Below are positions 18,936 through 29,666 of a DNA stretch of 64,000 nucleotides, piece after piece. Numbering within the stretch: the first letter of the stretch is position 1; every line of letters begins with the position of its first letter. The stretch covers positions 1 to 64,000 of the forward strand of contig NZ_JACMOO010000257.1 of the NCBI RefSeq assembly GCF_014377975.1. The letters run 5' to 3'. Both the position numbers and the translations under genes were made by a program. This DNA comes from Ferruginibacter sp. (GTDB taxonomy: Bacteria > Bacteroidota > Bacteroidia > Chitinophagales > Chitinophagaceae). The notes beneath the pieces were generated by a model that made no database searches, was not told the DNA's origin, and saw nothing but the letters and a program-made list of their open reading frames with translations.

Positions 18936-20651
18936 ATGAACACAGAATTAATAGGTATAATAGTATCTTTTTTACTTACGGTATTATTAGCTTTTCCACT
19001 TGGTAAATATATTGCCAAAGTATTTGGCGGAGAAAAAACCTGGACTGATTTTATGAAGCCAGTTGAACGGCTGATATACAAAATAACCGGCATCAACCCT
19101 GCACAGGCCATGACCTGGAAGGAATTTTTAAAAGCTATGCTTACCATAAACATGTTATGGTTGGTGTATGCATTTTTTATGTTTCTCTATCAGGCGCACT
19201 TGCCCATGAATCCAGACGGTAACCCGAACATGACAGCAGACCTTAGCTTTAATACGGCTATCAGTTTTGTGGTAAATTGTAACCTGCAGGATTACTCCGG
19301 CGAAAGCGGCGTTACCTATCTTACACAACTTTTTGTTATAACTTTTTTACAGTTTGTCAGTGCCGCCACGGGTATTGCCTGCCTGGTTGCCTTGTTCAAT
19401 GGCCTCAAACAAAAAACAACCAACAACCTGGGTAATTTCTGGCAAATTTTTACGGTAAGTATTACCAGGATATTGCTACCGCTTTGTATAGTGGTTGCCG
19501 TACTGCTGGCATTCAATGGTTCGCCTGCAAGCTATGATGGTAAAGATACTATTACAACATTGCAGGGCGATACCATGCAGGTATCCCGCGGGCCAGCTGC
19601 CGGCATGATCGCAATCAAGCACATAGGCACCAATGGCGGCGGCTGGTTTGGCGCCAACTCTGCGCATCCGCTGGAAAACCCCAATTACTTTACCAATATG
19701 GTTGAAATAATTGGTCAGGCACTGATACCAATATCATTGCTATTTGCATTGGGCTTCTACATCAAACGTAAAAAATTCGCTTACATTATTTTTGGCGTGA
19801 TGACGCTGGGATTTCTTTGTTTAGTGATACCCACCGTCATTACAGAAATTCACGGAAACCCCCTGATAGCAAAAATGGGCGTTGCGCAATTAACCGGTGC
19901 AATGGAGGGCAAAGAAGTAAGATTCGGCCCGGCTGCTTCCGGTTACTGGAGCATTCTTACCACAGTTATATCTACTGGGTCTGTAAATTCCATGCACGAT
20001 AGTTCTATGGCATTATCAGGGCTTATGCAGATACTTGCCATGCTTGTAAATGGTTTTTACGGAGGTTGCGGTGTAGGCATACTAAACTATTTTATCTACA
20101 TAATTATTGCGGTATTTATATCGGGGTTGATGGTTGGCCGTACACCAGAATTTTTGGGTCATAAAGTAGAAGCGAGAGAAGTTAAGATAGCCGCATTGGT
20201 CACTTTATTATCTGCCTTTATTATAAAAGCAGGCACCGCTTTGGCGGCTTATTACGTTGTTCATCATGCCAATGCAGATTGGGCCGTTAAGCCAGGTGCA
20301 TGGTTAAACAATCCCGGCTACCACGGTTTTACTGAAATGTTATATCAATATACTTCTTCAAACGCAAACAATGGCAGCGGTCTTGCAGGGCTAACAGCTA
20401 ATAATCCTTTTTGGAATATTACTACCGGTTTTGCTATGATACTTGGCAGGTACCTGCCTATCATTGGGCCTATTGCTATCATTGGTTTGATGGCTAATAA
20501 AAAATACGTTCCCGAATCTGCAGGTACTTTAAAAGTAGACTCGGTTACATTTGGCATGATGACATTTGCGGTAATCATCATCGTTACAGCGCTCTCTTAT
20601 TTTCCTCCGCTGGTACTAGGCCCAATTGCAGAATATTTCAGTATCCATTAA
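18936..20651 (+). CDS. kdpA: Potassium-transporting ATPase subunit KdpA
   Basis: The 571-residue polytopic protein is the K+-binding channel-like subunit of the Kdp P-type ATPase. Seen directly: about ten membrane helices, the family signature GTNGGGWFGANSAHPLENPN near residue 230, and pore-loop-like segments such as FVVNCNLQDYSG. Its length fits KdpA. It belongs to the kdpFABC unit; the 93-bp gap before kdpB holds no further gene. Confidence 0.96.
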   Translation: MNTELIGIIVSFLLTVLLAFPLGKYIAKVFGGEKTWTDFMKPVERLIYKITGINPAQAMTWKEFLKAMLTINMLWLVYAFFMFLYQAHLPMNPDGNPNMTADLSFNTAISFVVNCNLQDYSGESGVTYLTQLFVITFLQFVSAATGIACLVALFNGLKQKTTNNLGNFWQIFTVSITRILLPLCIVVAVLLAFNGSPASYDGKDTITTLQGDTMQVSRGPAAGMIAIKHIGTNGGGWFGANSAHPLENPNYFTNMVEIIGQALIPISLLFALGFYIKRKKFAYIIFGVMTLGFLCLVIPTVITEIHGNPLIAKMGVAQLTGAMEGKEVRFGPAASGYWSILTTVISTGSVNSMHDSSMALSGLMQILAMLVNGFYGGCGVGILNYFIYIIIAVFISGLMVGRTPEFLGHKVEAREVKIAALVTLLSAFIIKAGTALAAYYVVHHANADWAVKPGAWLNNPGYHGFTEMLYQYTSSNANNGSGLAGLTANNPFWNITTGFAMILGRYLPIIGPIAIIGLMANKKYVPESAGTLKVDSVTFGMMTFAVIIIVTALSYFPPLVLGPIAEYFSIH

Positions 20652-20744
20652 ATGATGTAAAATAAATCATCAGTAAAATTTATCAATAAAACCTAACTCC
20701 GTACTGTTTCTATCAGACATAGCATTACGGCAAAAATAAAAATT

Positions 20745-22790
20745 ATGGCAAAGGAACAATCAAATAAACTCTTCGAGCCAGCACTTGTAAAGGAAGCGCT
20801 CAAGCAGTCTTTTGTAAAATTAAACCCACGCATCATGATGCGCAACCCTGTAATGTTTACTGTGGAAATTGGAACTGCCATCATGCTTGCAGTATGCATC
20901 TGGATATTGGCCGGTGAAAAAACGCAGGGACATTTTGGGTACAACCTGGCAATATTCCTGATATTATTCATCACCGTACTATTTGCCAATTTTGCAGAAG
21001 CTATTGCAGAAGCAAGGGGAAAGGCACAGGCAAACAGTTTACGTAAAACAAGAGAAGAAACACCCGCAAAATGGATACAGCCAGTGGGCGACATGTACGT
21101 GAATGAAGTGAAGATAGTACCGTCGAGCCAATTAAAAAAAGGGGACGTATTTCTTTGTGAAACCGGCGACATGATACCGATGGATGGCGAGATAATAGAA
21201 GGTATTGCTACGATCGATGAAAGCGCCATCACCGGCGAAAGTGCTCCGGTGATAAGAGAAAGCGGTGGCGACAAAAGCTCCGTTACGGGCGGTACCAAAG
21301 TATTGTCGGATAAAATTAAGGTAAGAGTAACCACCGATCCCGGCGAAAGTTTTTTAGATAAAATGATTGCATTGGTTGAAGGTGCATCCCGCCAGAAAAC
21401 ACCCAACGAAATTGCATTAACCATCTTACTGGCAAGCTTCACAATTATCTTTTTAATAGTTTGCGTAACCCTCAAGCCTTTTGCAGATTATGCAAACACA
21501 CCTATTACCATCGCCGCATTTGTTAGTTTGTATGTATGTTTGATACCCACTACCATTGGTGGCTTATTAAGCGCCATTGGCATAGCTGGCATGGATAGAG
21601 CTTTGCGTGCAAACGTAATTACAAAAAGTGGTAAAGCGGTAGAAACAGCGGGCGATCTGGATGTGTTGTTGTTAGATAAAACGGGTACCATCACCATTGG
21701 CAACAGAAAAGCTACCAATTTTTATCCTGCACCTGGCGTAGTTGAAAAACTATTTATCGAAATGTCGGTACTGTCTTCGCTGGCGGATGAAACCCCCGAA
21801 GGAAAATCTATTGTAGAATTGGGCAAGCTGCCACCAAATCATTTTAACACAGAAAAGTCTGCTTTTATAAAATTTACAGCAGAAACCAGAAGCAGTGGTA
21901 TGGATATGGCAGATGGTACAAAGGTGCGCAAAGGTGCCTTTGATTCTATCCGAACCATGGTTATAAAAGCTGGCAATCCTTTTCCAGCTGAAACTGAAGA
22001 GAGGGTAAAAGCTATTGCCAGTAACGGTGGAACTCCACTGGTAGTTAGCTGTAACAACCAGGCTTTGGGTGTTATCGAGTTACAGGATATCATCAAACCA
22101 GGCATACAGGAACGTTTTGAACGCTTAAGAAAGATGGGTGTAAAAACCGTAATGGTAACAGGCGATAACCCGCTTACTGCCAGGTTTATTGCAGAAAAAG
22201 CAGGCGTAGATGATTATATAGCAGAGGCCAAACCAGAAGACAAGATGAACTACATCAAGAAGGAACAACAAAGCGGTAAGCTGGTTGCGATGATGGGCGA
22301 TGGTACCAATGATGCGCCCGCCCTTGCCCAGGCAGATGTGGGCGTAGCTATGAACAGCGGCACTGCAGCAGCAAAGGAAGCTGGCAATATGGTTGACCTT
22401 GATAACGACCCTACCAAATTGATTGAGATAGTTGAGATAGGCAAACAACTGTTAATGACCCGGGGAACGCTCACTACCTTTTCTATCGCAAATGACGTGG
22501 CTAAATATTTTGCCATCGTTCCTGCCCTGTTCATCGTATCTATCCCAGGGCTTCAATCGCTCAACATCATGTACCTGAAAAGCGCCGAAAGTGCCATCTT
22601 ATCAGCAGTTATATTTAATGCCATTATCATCCCGATACTTATCCCACTGGCTTTAAAAGGAGTTGCTTATAAACCAATAGGTGCAAGTGCCTTGCTGCGA
22701 AGAAATCTTTTAATCTATGGTCTGGGTGGTATCATTGTTCCCTTTATAGGGATTAAATTAATCGATATGCTTTTAGGCTTATTTATGTAG
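20745..22790 (+). CDS. kdpB: Potassium-transporting ATPase ATP-binding subunit KdpB
   Basis: This 681-residue P-type ATPase subunit hydrolyses ATP to drive K+ uptake through KdpA. The phosphorylated Asp is residue 311 in [10 protein letters not shown]; the actuator motif ITGESAP lies near 165, and [10 protein letters not shown] and [20 protein letters not shown] complete the catalytic set. Around seven membrane helices are present. All key motifs look intact and the length is normal. Confidence 0.97.
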   Translation: MAKEQSNKLFEPALVKEALKQSFVKLNPRIMMRNPVMFTVEIGTAIMLAVCIWILAGEKTQGHFGYNLAIFLILFITVLFANFAEAIAEARGKAQANSLRKTREETPAKWIQPVGDMYVNEVKIVPSSQLKKGDVFLCETGDMIPMDGEIIEGIATIDESAITGESAPVIRESGGDKSSVTGGTKVLSDKIKVRVTTDPGESFLDKMIALVEGASRQKTPNEIALTILLASFTIIFLIVCVTLKPFADYANTPITIAAFVSLYVCLIPTTIGGLLSAIGIAGMDRALRANVITKSGKAVETAGDLDVLLLDKTGTITIGNRKATNFYPAPGVVEKLFIEMSVLSSLADETPEGKSIVELGKLPPNHFNTEKSAFIKFTAETRSSGMDMADGTKVRKGAFDSIRTMVIKAGNPFPAETEERVKAIASNGGTPLVVSCNNQALGVIELQDIIKPGIQERFERLRKMGVKTVMVTGDNPLTARFIAEKAGVDDYIAEAKPEDKMNYIKKEQQSGKLVAMMGDGTNDAPALAQADVGVAMNSGTAAAKEAGNMVDLDNDPTKLIEIVEIGKQLLMTRGTLTTFSIANDVAKYFAIVPALFIVSIPGLQSLNIMYLKSAESAILSAVIFNAIIIPILIPLALKGVAYKPIGASALLRRNLLIYGLGGIIVPFIGIKLIDMLLGLFM

Positions 22791-22886
22791 ACATCATAAA
22801 GTTGATACAAAATATAAATACTAAACTTTTTGTACTCCTTTTTTTGCATCGTTCAAAGTAAAAATTGACATCTTAAAATTAATAAA

Positions 22887-23450
22887 ATGAAAAAATATTT
22901 GTTGCCTTCGTTAAAAATAACGCTGGTGTTCATTGTTATATGTTCAGTATTGTATCCACTGTTTATTGCAGCAGTGGCAAAACTTGCTCCAGGTGGGGGC
23001 AAAGGCGTAACCGTTAGCGTAAACGGTAAAGTAGTGGGTTATGCCAATGTTGGCCAAAAATTTACAGCAGATAAATACTTCTGGAGCCGGCCATCTGGTG
23101 TGGATTACAATGCCGCAGGTTCTGCAGGTTCTAACAAAGGGCCCACTAATTCTGATTATTTAAAGCAGGTACAGGACAGGATAGATACTTTTATTGTACA
23201 TAACCCCACTATAAAAAAAGAAGCTATCCCTTCAGAATTAGTAACTGCTTCTGGTAGCGGGCTAGATCCAGACCTATCTCCGGAAGGTGCTTATGTACAA
23301 GTGGAAAGAATTGCCAAAACAAGGAACCTTTCAGCAGAAAAAATAAACGCTCTTGTTGCACAACAAATACAGAATCCTCTGCTGGGATTGTTTGGACCCA
23401 AAAAAGTGAATGTACTTCAGCTCAACATTCAATTAGATATATTAAAATAA
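22887..23450 (+). CDS. kdpC: Potassium-transporting ATPase subunit KdpC
   Basis: The 187-residue protein has one N-terminal membrane helix (about 7-32) and a periplasmic domain with the KdpC features YFWSRPSGVDYNAAGSAGSN and SGSGLDPDLSPEGA. KdpC assists assembly and K+ binding of the Kdp ATPase. The next gene, the porin, starts only 11 bp after its stop. Confidence 0.96.
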   Translation: MKKYLLPSLKITLVFIVICSVLYPLFIAAVAKLAPGGGKGVTVSVNGKVVGYANVGQKFTADKYFWSRPSGVDYNAAGSAGSNKGPTNSDYLKQVQDRIDTFIVHNPTIKKEAIPSELVTASGSGLDPDLSPEGAYVQVERIAKTRNLSAEKINALVAQQIQNPLLGLFGPKKVNVLQLNIQLDILK

Positions 23451-23460
23451 TTAAAATACA

Positions 23461-24522
23461 ATGAAAAAAATATGGATTTTAATTGTAGCTATTGCAAGTA
23501 GTCAGCTAACTTATTCGCAGGGTAAAGATTCAACAAAAAAAACATCGCCGCCGGTTACGATTACTGGTTCTGTAGACGGCTACTACAGGTACAATTTTAA
23601 TAACCCAAAAATTTCGCCCTACAATAACTTAACAAGTTTTACACATTCCAGCAACTCTTTTGAATTAGGAATGGCATCTTTACGGGCCGACCATAGTTTT
23701 GGAAAAGTGAGTGCTACTGTGGACCTTGGCTTTGGAAAAAGAGCAGAAGAATTTGCGTACAATGATGCCAATACAAGATTAGTCATTAAACAATTGTATG
23801 TTACTTATTCACCATCATCTGTAATTAAATTTACATTGGGTACCTGGGGTACACACATTGGATATGAAGTGCTGGACCCTTATTTAAATAGAAATTACAG
23901 CATGAGTTATATGTTTACCAACGGGCCATTTTCTCACACGGGCTTAAAGGCAGATATTAGTATTGGTGGCAAGTCTGCGGTGATGCTGGGTATATCAAAC
24001 CCTAACGATTACCGTTCTGCACCGGCAGCTCCAAAAACATTTATTGCACAATTTTCTACTGCATCTAAAAACGACAAATTAAAAGCTTATTTTAATTTTG
24101 CAGGCGGCAAACAAAACGACTTTAAAAAAGTAATTCAGGGAGATGTTGTGGCTACTTACGCAGTGTCAGGTAAATTTAGTATTGGTATAAATGGTACGTT
24201 GCAATCTGTAAAAGCAGACCTTGACAGCAGTGGCACTTTCAAAAAATCTATCTGGAGCGGTGCTGCTTTATACCTTAACTACGACCCTGCAACCTGGGTT
24301 GGGCTTACGTTACGGGGTGAGTACATCAGCGACAAGGATTTATACCTTGGTTTAAAAAATATATTTGCACCAACATTATCTGCCAATTTTAAAATAGATA
24401 ATTTAATCATCATTCCTGAAGTTAGGTTTGACAAAGCTGGTACAGAAGCGTTTTATAAAAATATAACCACATCCGCAAAATCAACCGGTAGTTTTATTTT
24501 AGCAGTGGTATACCATTTTTAG
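23461..24522 (+). CDS. Outer-membrane beta-barrel porin linked to kdp
   Basis: The 353-residue protein has a signal peptide (about 1-20, ending TYSQG), then a beta-barrel rich in alternating aromatic and polar residues, starting VTITGSVDGYYRYNFN and ending with the aromatic C-terminus VVYHF. It resembles the OmpL-like putative porin family (BBP2). It begins 11 bp after kdpC, so it is probably co-transcribed and could admit K+ across the outer membrane when external K+ is low; that role is inferred. Confidence 0.75.
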   Translation: MKKIWILIVAIASSQLTYSQGKDSTKKTSPPVTITGSVDGYYRYNFNNPKISPYNNLTSFTHSSNSFELGMASLRADHSFGKVSATVDLGFGKRAEEFAYNDANTRLVIKQLYVTYSPSSVIKFTLGTWGTHIGYEVLDPYLNRNYSMSYMFTNGPFSHTGLKADISIGGKSAVMLGISNPNDYRSAPAAPKTFIAQFSTASKNDKLKAYFNFAGGKQNDFKKVIQGDVVATYAVSGKFSIGINGTLQSVKADLDSSGTFKKSIWSGAALYLNYDPATWVGLTLRGEYISDKDLYLGLKNIFAPTLSANFKIDNLIIIPEVRFDKAGTEAFYKNITTSAKSTGSFILAVVYHF

Positions 24523-24644
24523 TAGTGGATGTTAAGTTGTTATAAGGTGCCAGGAACAACGAAGGTTGTGAGGCGTAAATAGCTATTTCCTGCAGGTGGT
24601 GTACACTGCTGAATTGAATGTATTCAACCACGGTGGAAACTTTT

Positions 24645-24698
24645 ACCTAAAACTATCCCTGGGAGATTTTAGGTTTGTTGTAATGGATAGTTTTTTTT
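24645..24698 (+). terminator. Terminator with an overlapping alternative hairpin
   Basis: AAAACTATCC at 24649-24658 pairs with GGATAGTTTT at 24685-24694, followed by more T. An alternative hairpin pairs ACCTAAAA (24645-24652) with TTTTAGGT (24667-24674). The two share 24649-24652 and cannot form together. This is the layout of an attenuator or of a terminator whose strength depends on folding. It lies between the porin and the sensor genes. Confidence 0.5.
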
Positions 24699-24712
24699 GA
24701 GACAATAATGAT

Positions 24713-24874
24713 ATGCCCGCTTTAAAAGATTTTATTAACGAAAGTTTTTATAACCTTAAACAAATTAGCGTAAAAAAAGCTGCAGGATTTGGATTAGCTA
24801 AAAGCAATTTAGTTCCAGAAAATTATCTGTTAATGTTGCAACTGGTTGAACATTTAAAATTTACACGGGAATAA
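24713..24874 (+). CDS. Possible 53-residue small protein, unrecognised
   Basis: The open frame from ATG 24713 to the stop at 24872-24874 encodes a mixed, soluble-looking sequence (starting MPALKDFINESFYNLKQISV). It starts right after the terminator-like hairpin and ends 11 bp before the KdpD-like gene, so it may be the first gene of the sensor operon. I do not recognise it; it could be a remnant or a chance ORF. Confidence 0.35.
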   Translation: MPALKDFINESFYNLKQISVKKAAGFGLAKSNLVPENYLLMLQLVEHLKFTRE

Positions 24875-24885
24875 TAATTTTTACA

Positions 24886-26013
24886 ATGCCAGACGAGAAA
24901 GAAAAAAACGCTGAACATTTTTTAGACCTCATACGCAAAAGCAGGCGGGGAAAGTTTAAAATTTATATTGGCATGAGTGCGGGTGTAGGAAAAACTTACC
25001 GTATGCTGCAGGAAGCACAAACCTTGTTGCGCAATGGTGTGGATGTAAAGATTGGCTACATAGAAACACACAACAGAAAAGAGACGCATGACTTGTTAGA
25101 AGGCCTGCCCGTTATACCAAGGCGTAAGCTGTTTTATAGGGGGAAAGAACTGGATGAGTTTGATGTGCAGGCGGTGATAAACCTTCATCCCGAAGTAGTG
25201 ATTGTAGATGAATTGGCGCATAGTAATATCGAAGGCAGCAAAAATGAAAAACGCTGGCAGGATGTAGTGGATATATTAGATGCCGGCATTAATGTTATCA
25301 GTGCGGTAAACATACAACATATAGAAAGTCTGCATGCAAGCATCAAGACAATTACAGGAGTTGATGTAGGAGAACGGATACCAGACAGCGTTTTAGGGCA
25401 AGCCGATGAGGTAGTGAATATTGATTTGACTGCAGATGAACTAATCACCAGGCTAAAAGAAGGCAAGATTTATTCACCTGATAAAATAGAAATTTCTTTA
25501 AAGAATTTCTTTCAGAGCGAACGTATATTACAGTTGAGGGAACTGGCTTTAAAAGAAGTGGCAGGGCAAGTGGAGCGCAAGATAGAGATAGAGTTACCCC
25601 GGAATACGCATCTTAAAACAGAACGTTTTTTAGCCTGCATCAGCAGCAACCATGAGATAGCAAAAAAAGTAATCCGCAAAACGGCAAGGTTATCATCCTA
25701 CTATAACAGCAAGTGGTATGTGCTGTTTGTGCAAACACCCAAAGAAGATGGCGACAATATTGGCCTGGCGGCGCAACGGCACCTTATAAACAATTTTAAA
25801 CTGGCAACGGAGTTAGGCGCAGAGATCATCAAAATAAAAAATAAAAATATTGCCAAAGGAATTCTGGAGGCAAGCGTTGCACAAAATATAACCACTATTT
25901 GCATAGGTAAACCTCACCTTACTTTATTCAATGTTATCCTCAGTACGCCTGTATTTAACCAGCTTTTAAATAAATTATCCGAATCAGATATTGACATTGT
26001 AATTTTATCATAA
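24886..26013 (+). CDS. Stand-alone KdpD N-terminal sensor domain with USP domain
   Basis: The 375-residue protein equals the cytosolic N-terminal half of KdpD. The KdpD domain (about 20-230) has Walker A GMSAGVGKT at 29-37 and VVIVDELAHSN; a universal-stress-protein-like domain (about 235-375) follows. Membrane helices and the kinase core of KdpD are absent. The stop overlaps the start of the next gene by one base (TAATG), and that gene encodes the kinase. The pair therefore appears to be a split KdpD. Confidence 0.9.
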   Translation: MPDEKEKNAEHFLDLIRKSRRGKFKIYIGMSAGVGKTYRMLQEAQTLLRNGVDVKIGYIETHNRKETHDLLEGLPVIPRRKLFYRGKELDEFDVQAVINLHPEVVIVDELAHSNIEGSKNEKRWQDVVDILDAGINVISAVNIQHIESLHASIKTITGVDVGERIPDSVLGQADEVVNIDLTADELITRLKEGKIYSPDKIEISLKNFFQSERILQLRELALKEVAGQVERKIEIELPRNTHLKTERFLACISSNHEIAKKVIRKTARLSSYYNSKWYVLFVQTPKEDGDNIGLAAQRHLINNFKLATELGAEIIKIKNKNIAKGILEASVAQNITTICIGKPHLTLFNVILSTPVFNQLLNKLSESDIDIVILS

Positions 26014-27701
26014 TGAAACTTAAAACAAAATTATCCCTGGGTCTTTCTTTTCTATTTGCAGTAATACTGGCCTTTGGTATTCTTGGATTTTTTTATATCA
26101 ACAAGCTTAGTAATGATGCTTCAAAGGTTTTAAAAAATAACCACGAATCACTGGTGTATGCCAACAACATGCTGAAAGCATTGGAAGATATTCCGGCACA
26201 AAAAAATGCATTTAAAATATTTGATAATAACCTTATAAAGCAGGAAGCAAATATCACAGAACCTGGTGAAAAAGAAAGTACCGAAGATTTAAGAAAAAAT
26301 TTTACAGAGTTACTGTCCAATCCAAAAGATTCTTCCAACTATGCACAGTTGCGCCAGTCATTGCAGGTAATCAATGCGCTTAACCAGGACGCCATTCTTA
26401 AAAAAAATGATATAGCGCAAAAAACCGCAGAAGATGCCCGCTTTTGGCTTACCCTTATTTTTACCATTTTAATTATTGTTAGTATTACATTTATCTACAA
26501 TTTTCCGGCAGTAATTTCAGGTCCGGTAATCAAACTTTCGCAGGGCATCAGGGAAATTGCCAATAAAAATTACAGCCAGAGAATTTACCTCGACCAAAAA
26601 GATGAATTTGGTGAGCTGGCCAATGCGTTCAACAGTATGGCAGAAAAATTAGATGAATATGAACACAGTAACCTGGCAAAAATTAAGTTTGAGAAAAGCC
26701 GGATAGAAACCATCATCAACCAGATGAAAGATGGAATTATTGGTCTGGATGACAAGAAGCATATCCTGTTTGTAAATGCGGTTTCTGAAAAAATACTGGG
26801 TTTAAAGGAAAGTGATATCATTGGTAAATATGCAGCAGATATTGCTATCCAAAACGACCTGATGAGAACTTTATTAAAAGAAGAAACAAGAAAAGAATTA
26901 AAAATTTATGCGGATGAAAAGGAAAGTTTTTTTAGCAAAGATGTAATAAATGTTACTGCCAATGAAGCCGTGATCGGGCAGGTGATTGTATTGCGAAACA
27001 TTACGCCCTATCATGAACTGAATGAAGCCAAAACAAACTTTATTGCCACCGTTTCGCATGAATTAAAAACGCCCATAGCCGCTATCAGAATGAGTTTACA
27101 ATTGCTGGATAATAAACAAACGGGCGAAGTTAATACAGAGCAGCAATTATTGCTGGACAGCATAAAAGATGATACCAACCGCTTATTAAAAATAACAGGC
27201 GAGTTACTGAATATGACTCAGGTAGATAGTGGTAAAATACAATTGAGTATTGTTGCCAACGATGCAAAAGAGATGCTGAACTATGCTATCAATGCCAACA
27301 AAACTGCCGCAGAGCAAAAAAATATTCAGTTAACTATTTCTGTGGCGGAACAATTGCCACAGGTATTGGCAGACAGTGAAAAAACAGCCTGGGTGCTTAT
27401 TAACTTACTATCAAATGCTATTCGCTACTCTCACGATAACTCCGCCATTTTCGTTAGTATTCATTCAAAAGATAAAAAAATATACTTTACTGTAAAAGAC
27501 ACCGGGCAGGGTATTGCGCCTGAATACAAGGCTAAAATATTCGACCGTTATTTCCGGGTTCCAGGTACGCATAAAGAAGGTACCGGGCTTGGACTTTCTA
27601 TTTGTAAAGAATTTATTGAAGCACAGGGCGGACAAATAATGGTAGAAAGTGACTACGGTACCGGGAGTGCTTTTATGCTGGTTTTAAATGCGGCCTCTTA
27701 G
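26013..27701 (+). CDS. Membrane sensor histidine kinase with HAMP and PAS domains
   Basis: The 562-residue protein has two membrane helices (about 8-28 and 142-163) around a periplasmic domain, a HAMP linker, a PAS domain (about 230-330), a HisKA domain with His349 in ATVSHELKTP, and an ATPase domain with NLLSNAIRYS, DTGQGI and GTGLGLS. This layout is unlike canonical KdpD, which has four helices and no HAMP. It is translationally coupled to the KdpD-like protein and probably phosphorylates the NtrC-type regulator at 14636; the pairing is inferred from context. Confidence 0.92.
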   Translation: MKLKTKLSLGLSFLFAVILAFGILGFFYINKLSNDASKVLKNNHESLVYANNMLKALEDIPAQKNAFKIFDNNLIKQEANITEPGEKESTEDLRKNFTELLSNPKDSSNYAQLRQSLQVINALNQDAILKKNDIAQKTAEDARFWLTLIFTILIIVSITFIYNFPAVISGPVIKLSQGIREIANKNYSQRIYLDQKDEFGELANAFNSMAEKLDEYEHSNLAKIKFEKSRIETIINQMKDGIIGLDDKKHILFVNAVSEKILGLKESDIIGKYAADIAIQNDLMRTLLKEETRKELKIYADEKESFFSKDVINVTANEAVIGQVIVLRNITPYHELNEAKTNFIATVSHELKTPIAAIRMSLQLLDNKQTGEVNTEQQLLLDSIKDDTNRLLKITGELLNMTQVDSGKIQLSIVANDAKEMLNYAINANKTAAEQKNIQLTISVAEQLPQVLADSEKTAWVLINLLSNAIRYSHDNSAIFVSIHSKDKKIYFTVKDTGQGIAPEYKAKIFDRYFRVPGTHKEGTGLGLSICKEFIEAQGGQIMVESDYGTGSAFMLVLNAAS

Positions 27702-28011
27702 CAAAAACCAAAAAAACAGGTGAACGATTGTATCGCCATAAAAATTATATAAAATTATTGGGGTGATTTTTTAATATGCCGCTTATTGTGCCTGCTGCCA
27801 GCCCTTTATAGCAGGTAATTAATACGCCTATGAACCAGCTGGTATTTTCTTTTTCAATATAATATGACAGCCCTTCTTTCTTATTTGAACAAATGAAAGA
27901 GCCCGGAAAACCAGATTAATTTTTAGCCAGACTGACTGGCTAATTTAAGCATATGCCGTAGTTGTAAAAGTTGTAATTGGCAAGTCGGTTATAATTTTAC
28001 AATACGCCCAA
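27702..28011. other. Spacer after the kinase gene, with a weak hairpin
   Basis: I see no gene here. TTAGCCAG at 27923-27930 pairs with CTGGCTAA at 27936-27943 around 5 nt; it lies 220 bp past the kinase stop with only a short T run, so a terminator role is doubtful. Confidence 0.5.
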
Positions 28012-28043
28012 CAAAAAAAACGTTCCGGTTTTTAGGCCGGAAC
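28012..28043 (-). terminator. Rho-independent terminator of the catalase gene
   Basis: On the minus strand GTTCCGG pairs with CCGGAAC (28022-28028 and 28037-28043), followed by a run of T (the A run just left of 28021). It lies about 25 bp past the catalase stop. Confidence 0.85.
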
Positions 28044-28068
28044 AGTTCTGGTTTTTCTGGAAAATATT

Positions 28069-29601
28069 TTATACAGATTGCATTGCTCCGGTAGTAACCT
28101 GAGTTGCTTTTAATGCACTCATCATTTTATCAACATCTACATTCAAGCCTTTTGCTATTGCCATTCCCAATTGAACATCTGCTCTAAAAAAATGACACAG
28201 CTGCCGGCTAACAATCAAATCTTTTTTGTCGCCTTCAATACCACTCATAGCACCAACAATATTGCTTACTAGGTTGTGCCGGTCGTAATCATTCATCACT
28301 GTCCGATACAGAATTCCTGGTTGTGTATAATGATCATTTTCACCTGCTCCATTTCTGTCGTACCAGTCTGCAAGTGTGCTTTCAAGCTGCATGGATGGTT
28401 CTTTGTATTCTGTGTCTATAACAATATCATCAAAACTATTGGGAAAATAATTTGGTGCATCTTCCCCATTGCCATTGATAGCAAAAGCACCATCACGCTG
28501 GTAATTATTTACTGCATACGGGCAACGGTTTACAGGTATCTGTTCATAGTTTCCACCCAGGCGATGGCGATGTGCATCAGGATAAGAAAGCAATCTTCCC
28601 TGCAACATTTTATCAGGGGAGTAACCAATGCCATCCACTACATGCGCCGGCGCAAAAGCACTTTGTTCAATTTCGGCAAAATAATTTTTGGGTACCTGGT
28701 TTAGTTCAAGTACACCAACATCTATCAAAGGAAAATCAGTATGTGGCCATACTTTGGTAAGATCAAAAGGGTTGAAGGGAAATGTTTTTGCCTGCTCGTC
28801 TGTCATCACCTGTATTTTTACATTCCATTTTGGAAAGTCCTTCTGGTCGATAGCAGATACCAGATCACGTTGTGAAAAATCAGGATCTTTTCCTTTCATT
28901 TCTGTAGCTTCATCACTGGTAAAATTTTTAATACCCTGTGCAGTTTTAAAATGAAATTTAACCCATACCCTTTCATTACTGCTGTTGATCATTGAAAAGG
29001 TATGACTGCCATATCCATTCATGTGGCGATGGCCATACGGTGTTCCTCTATCGCTCATCAATATCAATACCTGGTGCAGACTTTCGGGATTTAAACTCCA
29101 GTAATCCCACATCATAGCAGGGCTTTTACAATTAGTGCGGGGATCCCTTTTTTGAGTATGAATAAAATCACCGAATTTTTTGGGATCTTTTATAAAAAAT
29201 ACGGGCGTGTTATTACCCACCAAATCCCAGTTGCCATCTTCGGTATAAAATTTAAGGGCAAAACCGCGGGGGTCTCTTTCGGTATCAGCACTTCCCTTTT
29301 CGCCCCCAACCGTACTAAACCTTAACAAGGCTTTGGTCTGTTTTCCAATAGTACTAAAAATTTTGGCCTTGGTATACTTCGTAATGTCGTGCGTTACGGT
29401 AAAAGTACCAAATGCTCCGGAGCCTTTAGCATGAACAACCCTTTCTGGAATACGTTCCCTGTTAAAATGCGCCATCTTTTCGTGCAGGATATAATCCTGT
29501 AATAACAACGGGCCACGTGGGCCGATGCTCATGGAATTTTCATTTTCAGCAAATGGCCTGCCTGAGGCAGTTGTAAGCCTTTTGCTATTTTCTTCGGTCA
29601 T
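28069..29601 (-). CDS. katA: Monofunctional heme catalase
   Basis: The protein has about 510 residues when started at MTEENSKRL (29601); a longer reading to 29643 adds 14 residues overlapping the promoter. Catalase hallmarks are intact: distal His in [13 protein letters not shown], Asn in [11 protein letters not shown], and the proximal Tyr in [13 protein letters not shown]. It breaks down hydrogen peroxide. TAAATTTG on the minus strand at 29641-29648 is a good -7 element without a matching -33, which fits dependence on an activator. It is divergent from oxyR, and peroxide induction through OxyR is inferred. The size fits small-subunit catalases. Confidence 0.95.
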   Translation of the reverse strand: MTEENSKRLTTASGRPFAENENSMSIGPRGPLLLQDYILHEKMAHFNRERIPERVVHAKGSGAFGTFTVTHDITKYTKAKIFSTIGKQTKALLRFSTVGGEKGSADTERDPRGFALKFYTEDGNWDLVGNNTPVFFIKDPKKFGDFIHTQKRDPRTNCKSPAMMWDYWSLNPESLHQVLILMSDRGTPYGHRHMNGYGSHTFSMINSSNERVWVKFHFKTAQGIKNFTSDEATEMKGKDPDFSQRDLVSAIDQKDFPKWNVKIQVMTDEQAKTFPFNPFDLTKVWPHTDFPLIDVGVLELNQVPKNYFAEIEQSAFAPAHVVDGIGYSPDKMLQGRLLSYPDAHRHRLGGNYEQIPVNRCPYAVNNYQRDGAFAINGNGEDAPNYFPNSFDDIVIDTEYKEPSMQLESTLADWYDRNGAGENDHYTQPGILYRTVMNDYDRHNLVSNIVGAMSGIEGDKKDLIVSRQLCHFFRADVQLGMAIAKGLNVDVDKMMSALKATQVTTGAMQSV

Positions 29602-29666
29602 GGAAATATGTTTTAAAGGTGTAAAAAATGAATGAAGGGACAAATTTAAATAATTCTTTCAATAAA

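Noticed and set aside
27923..27943. Hairpin as terminator of the kdp sensor operon
   Set aside because: It has only an 8-bp stem, a short T run and lies 220 bp past the last stop.
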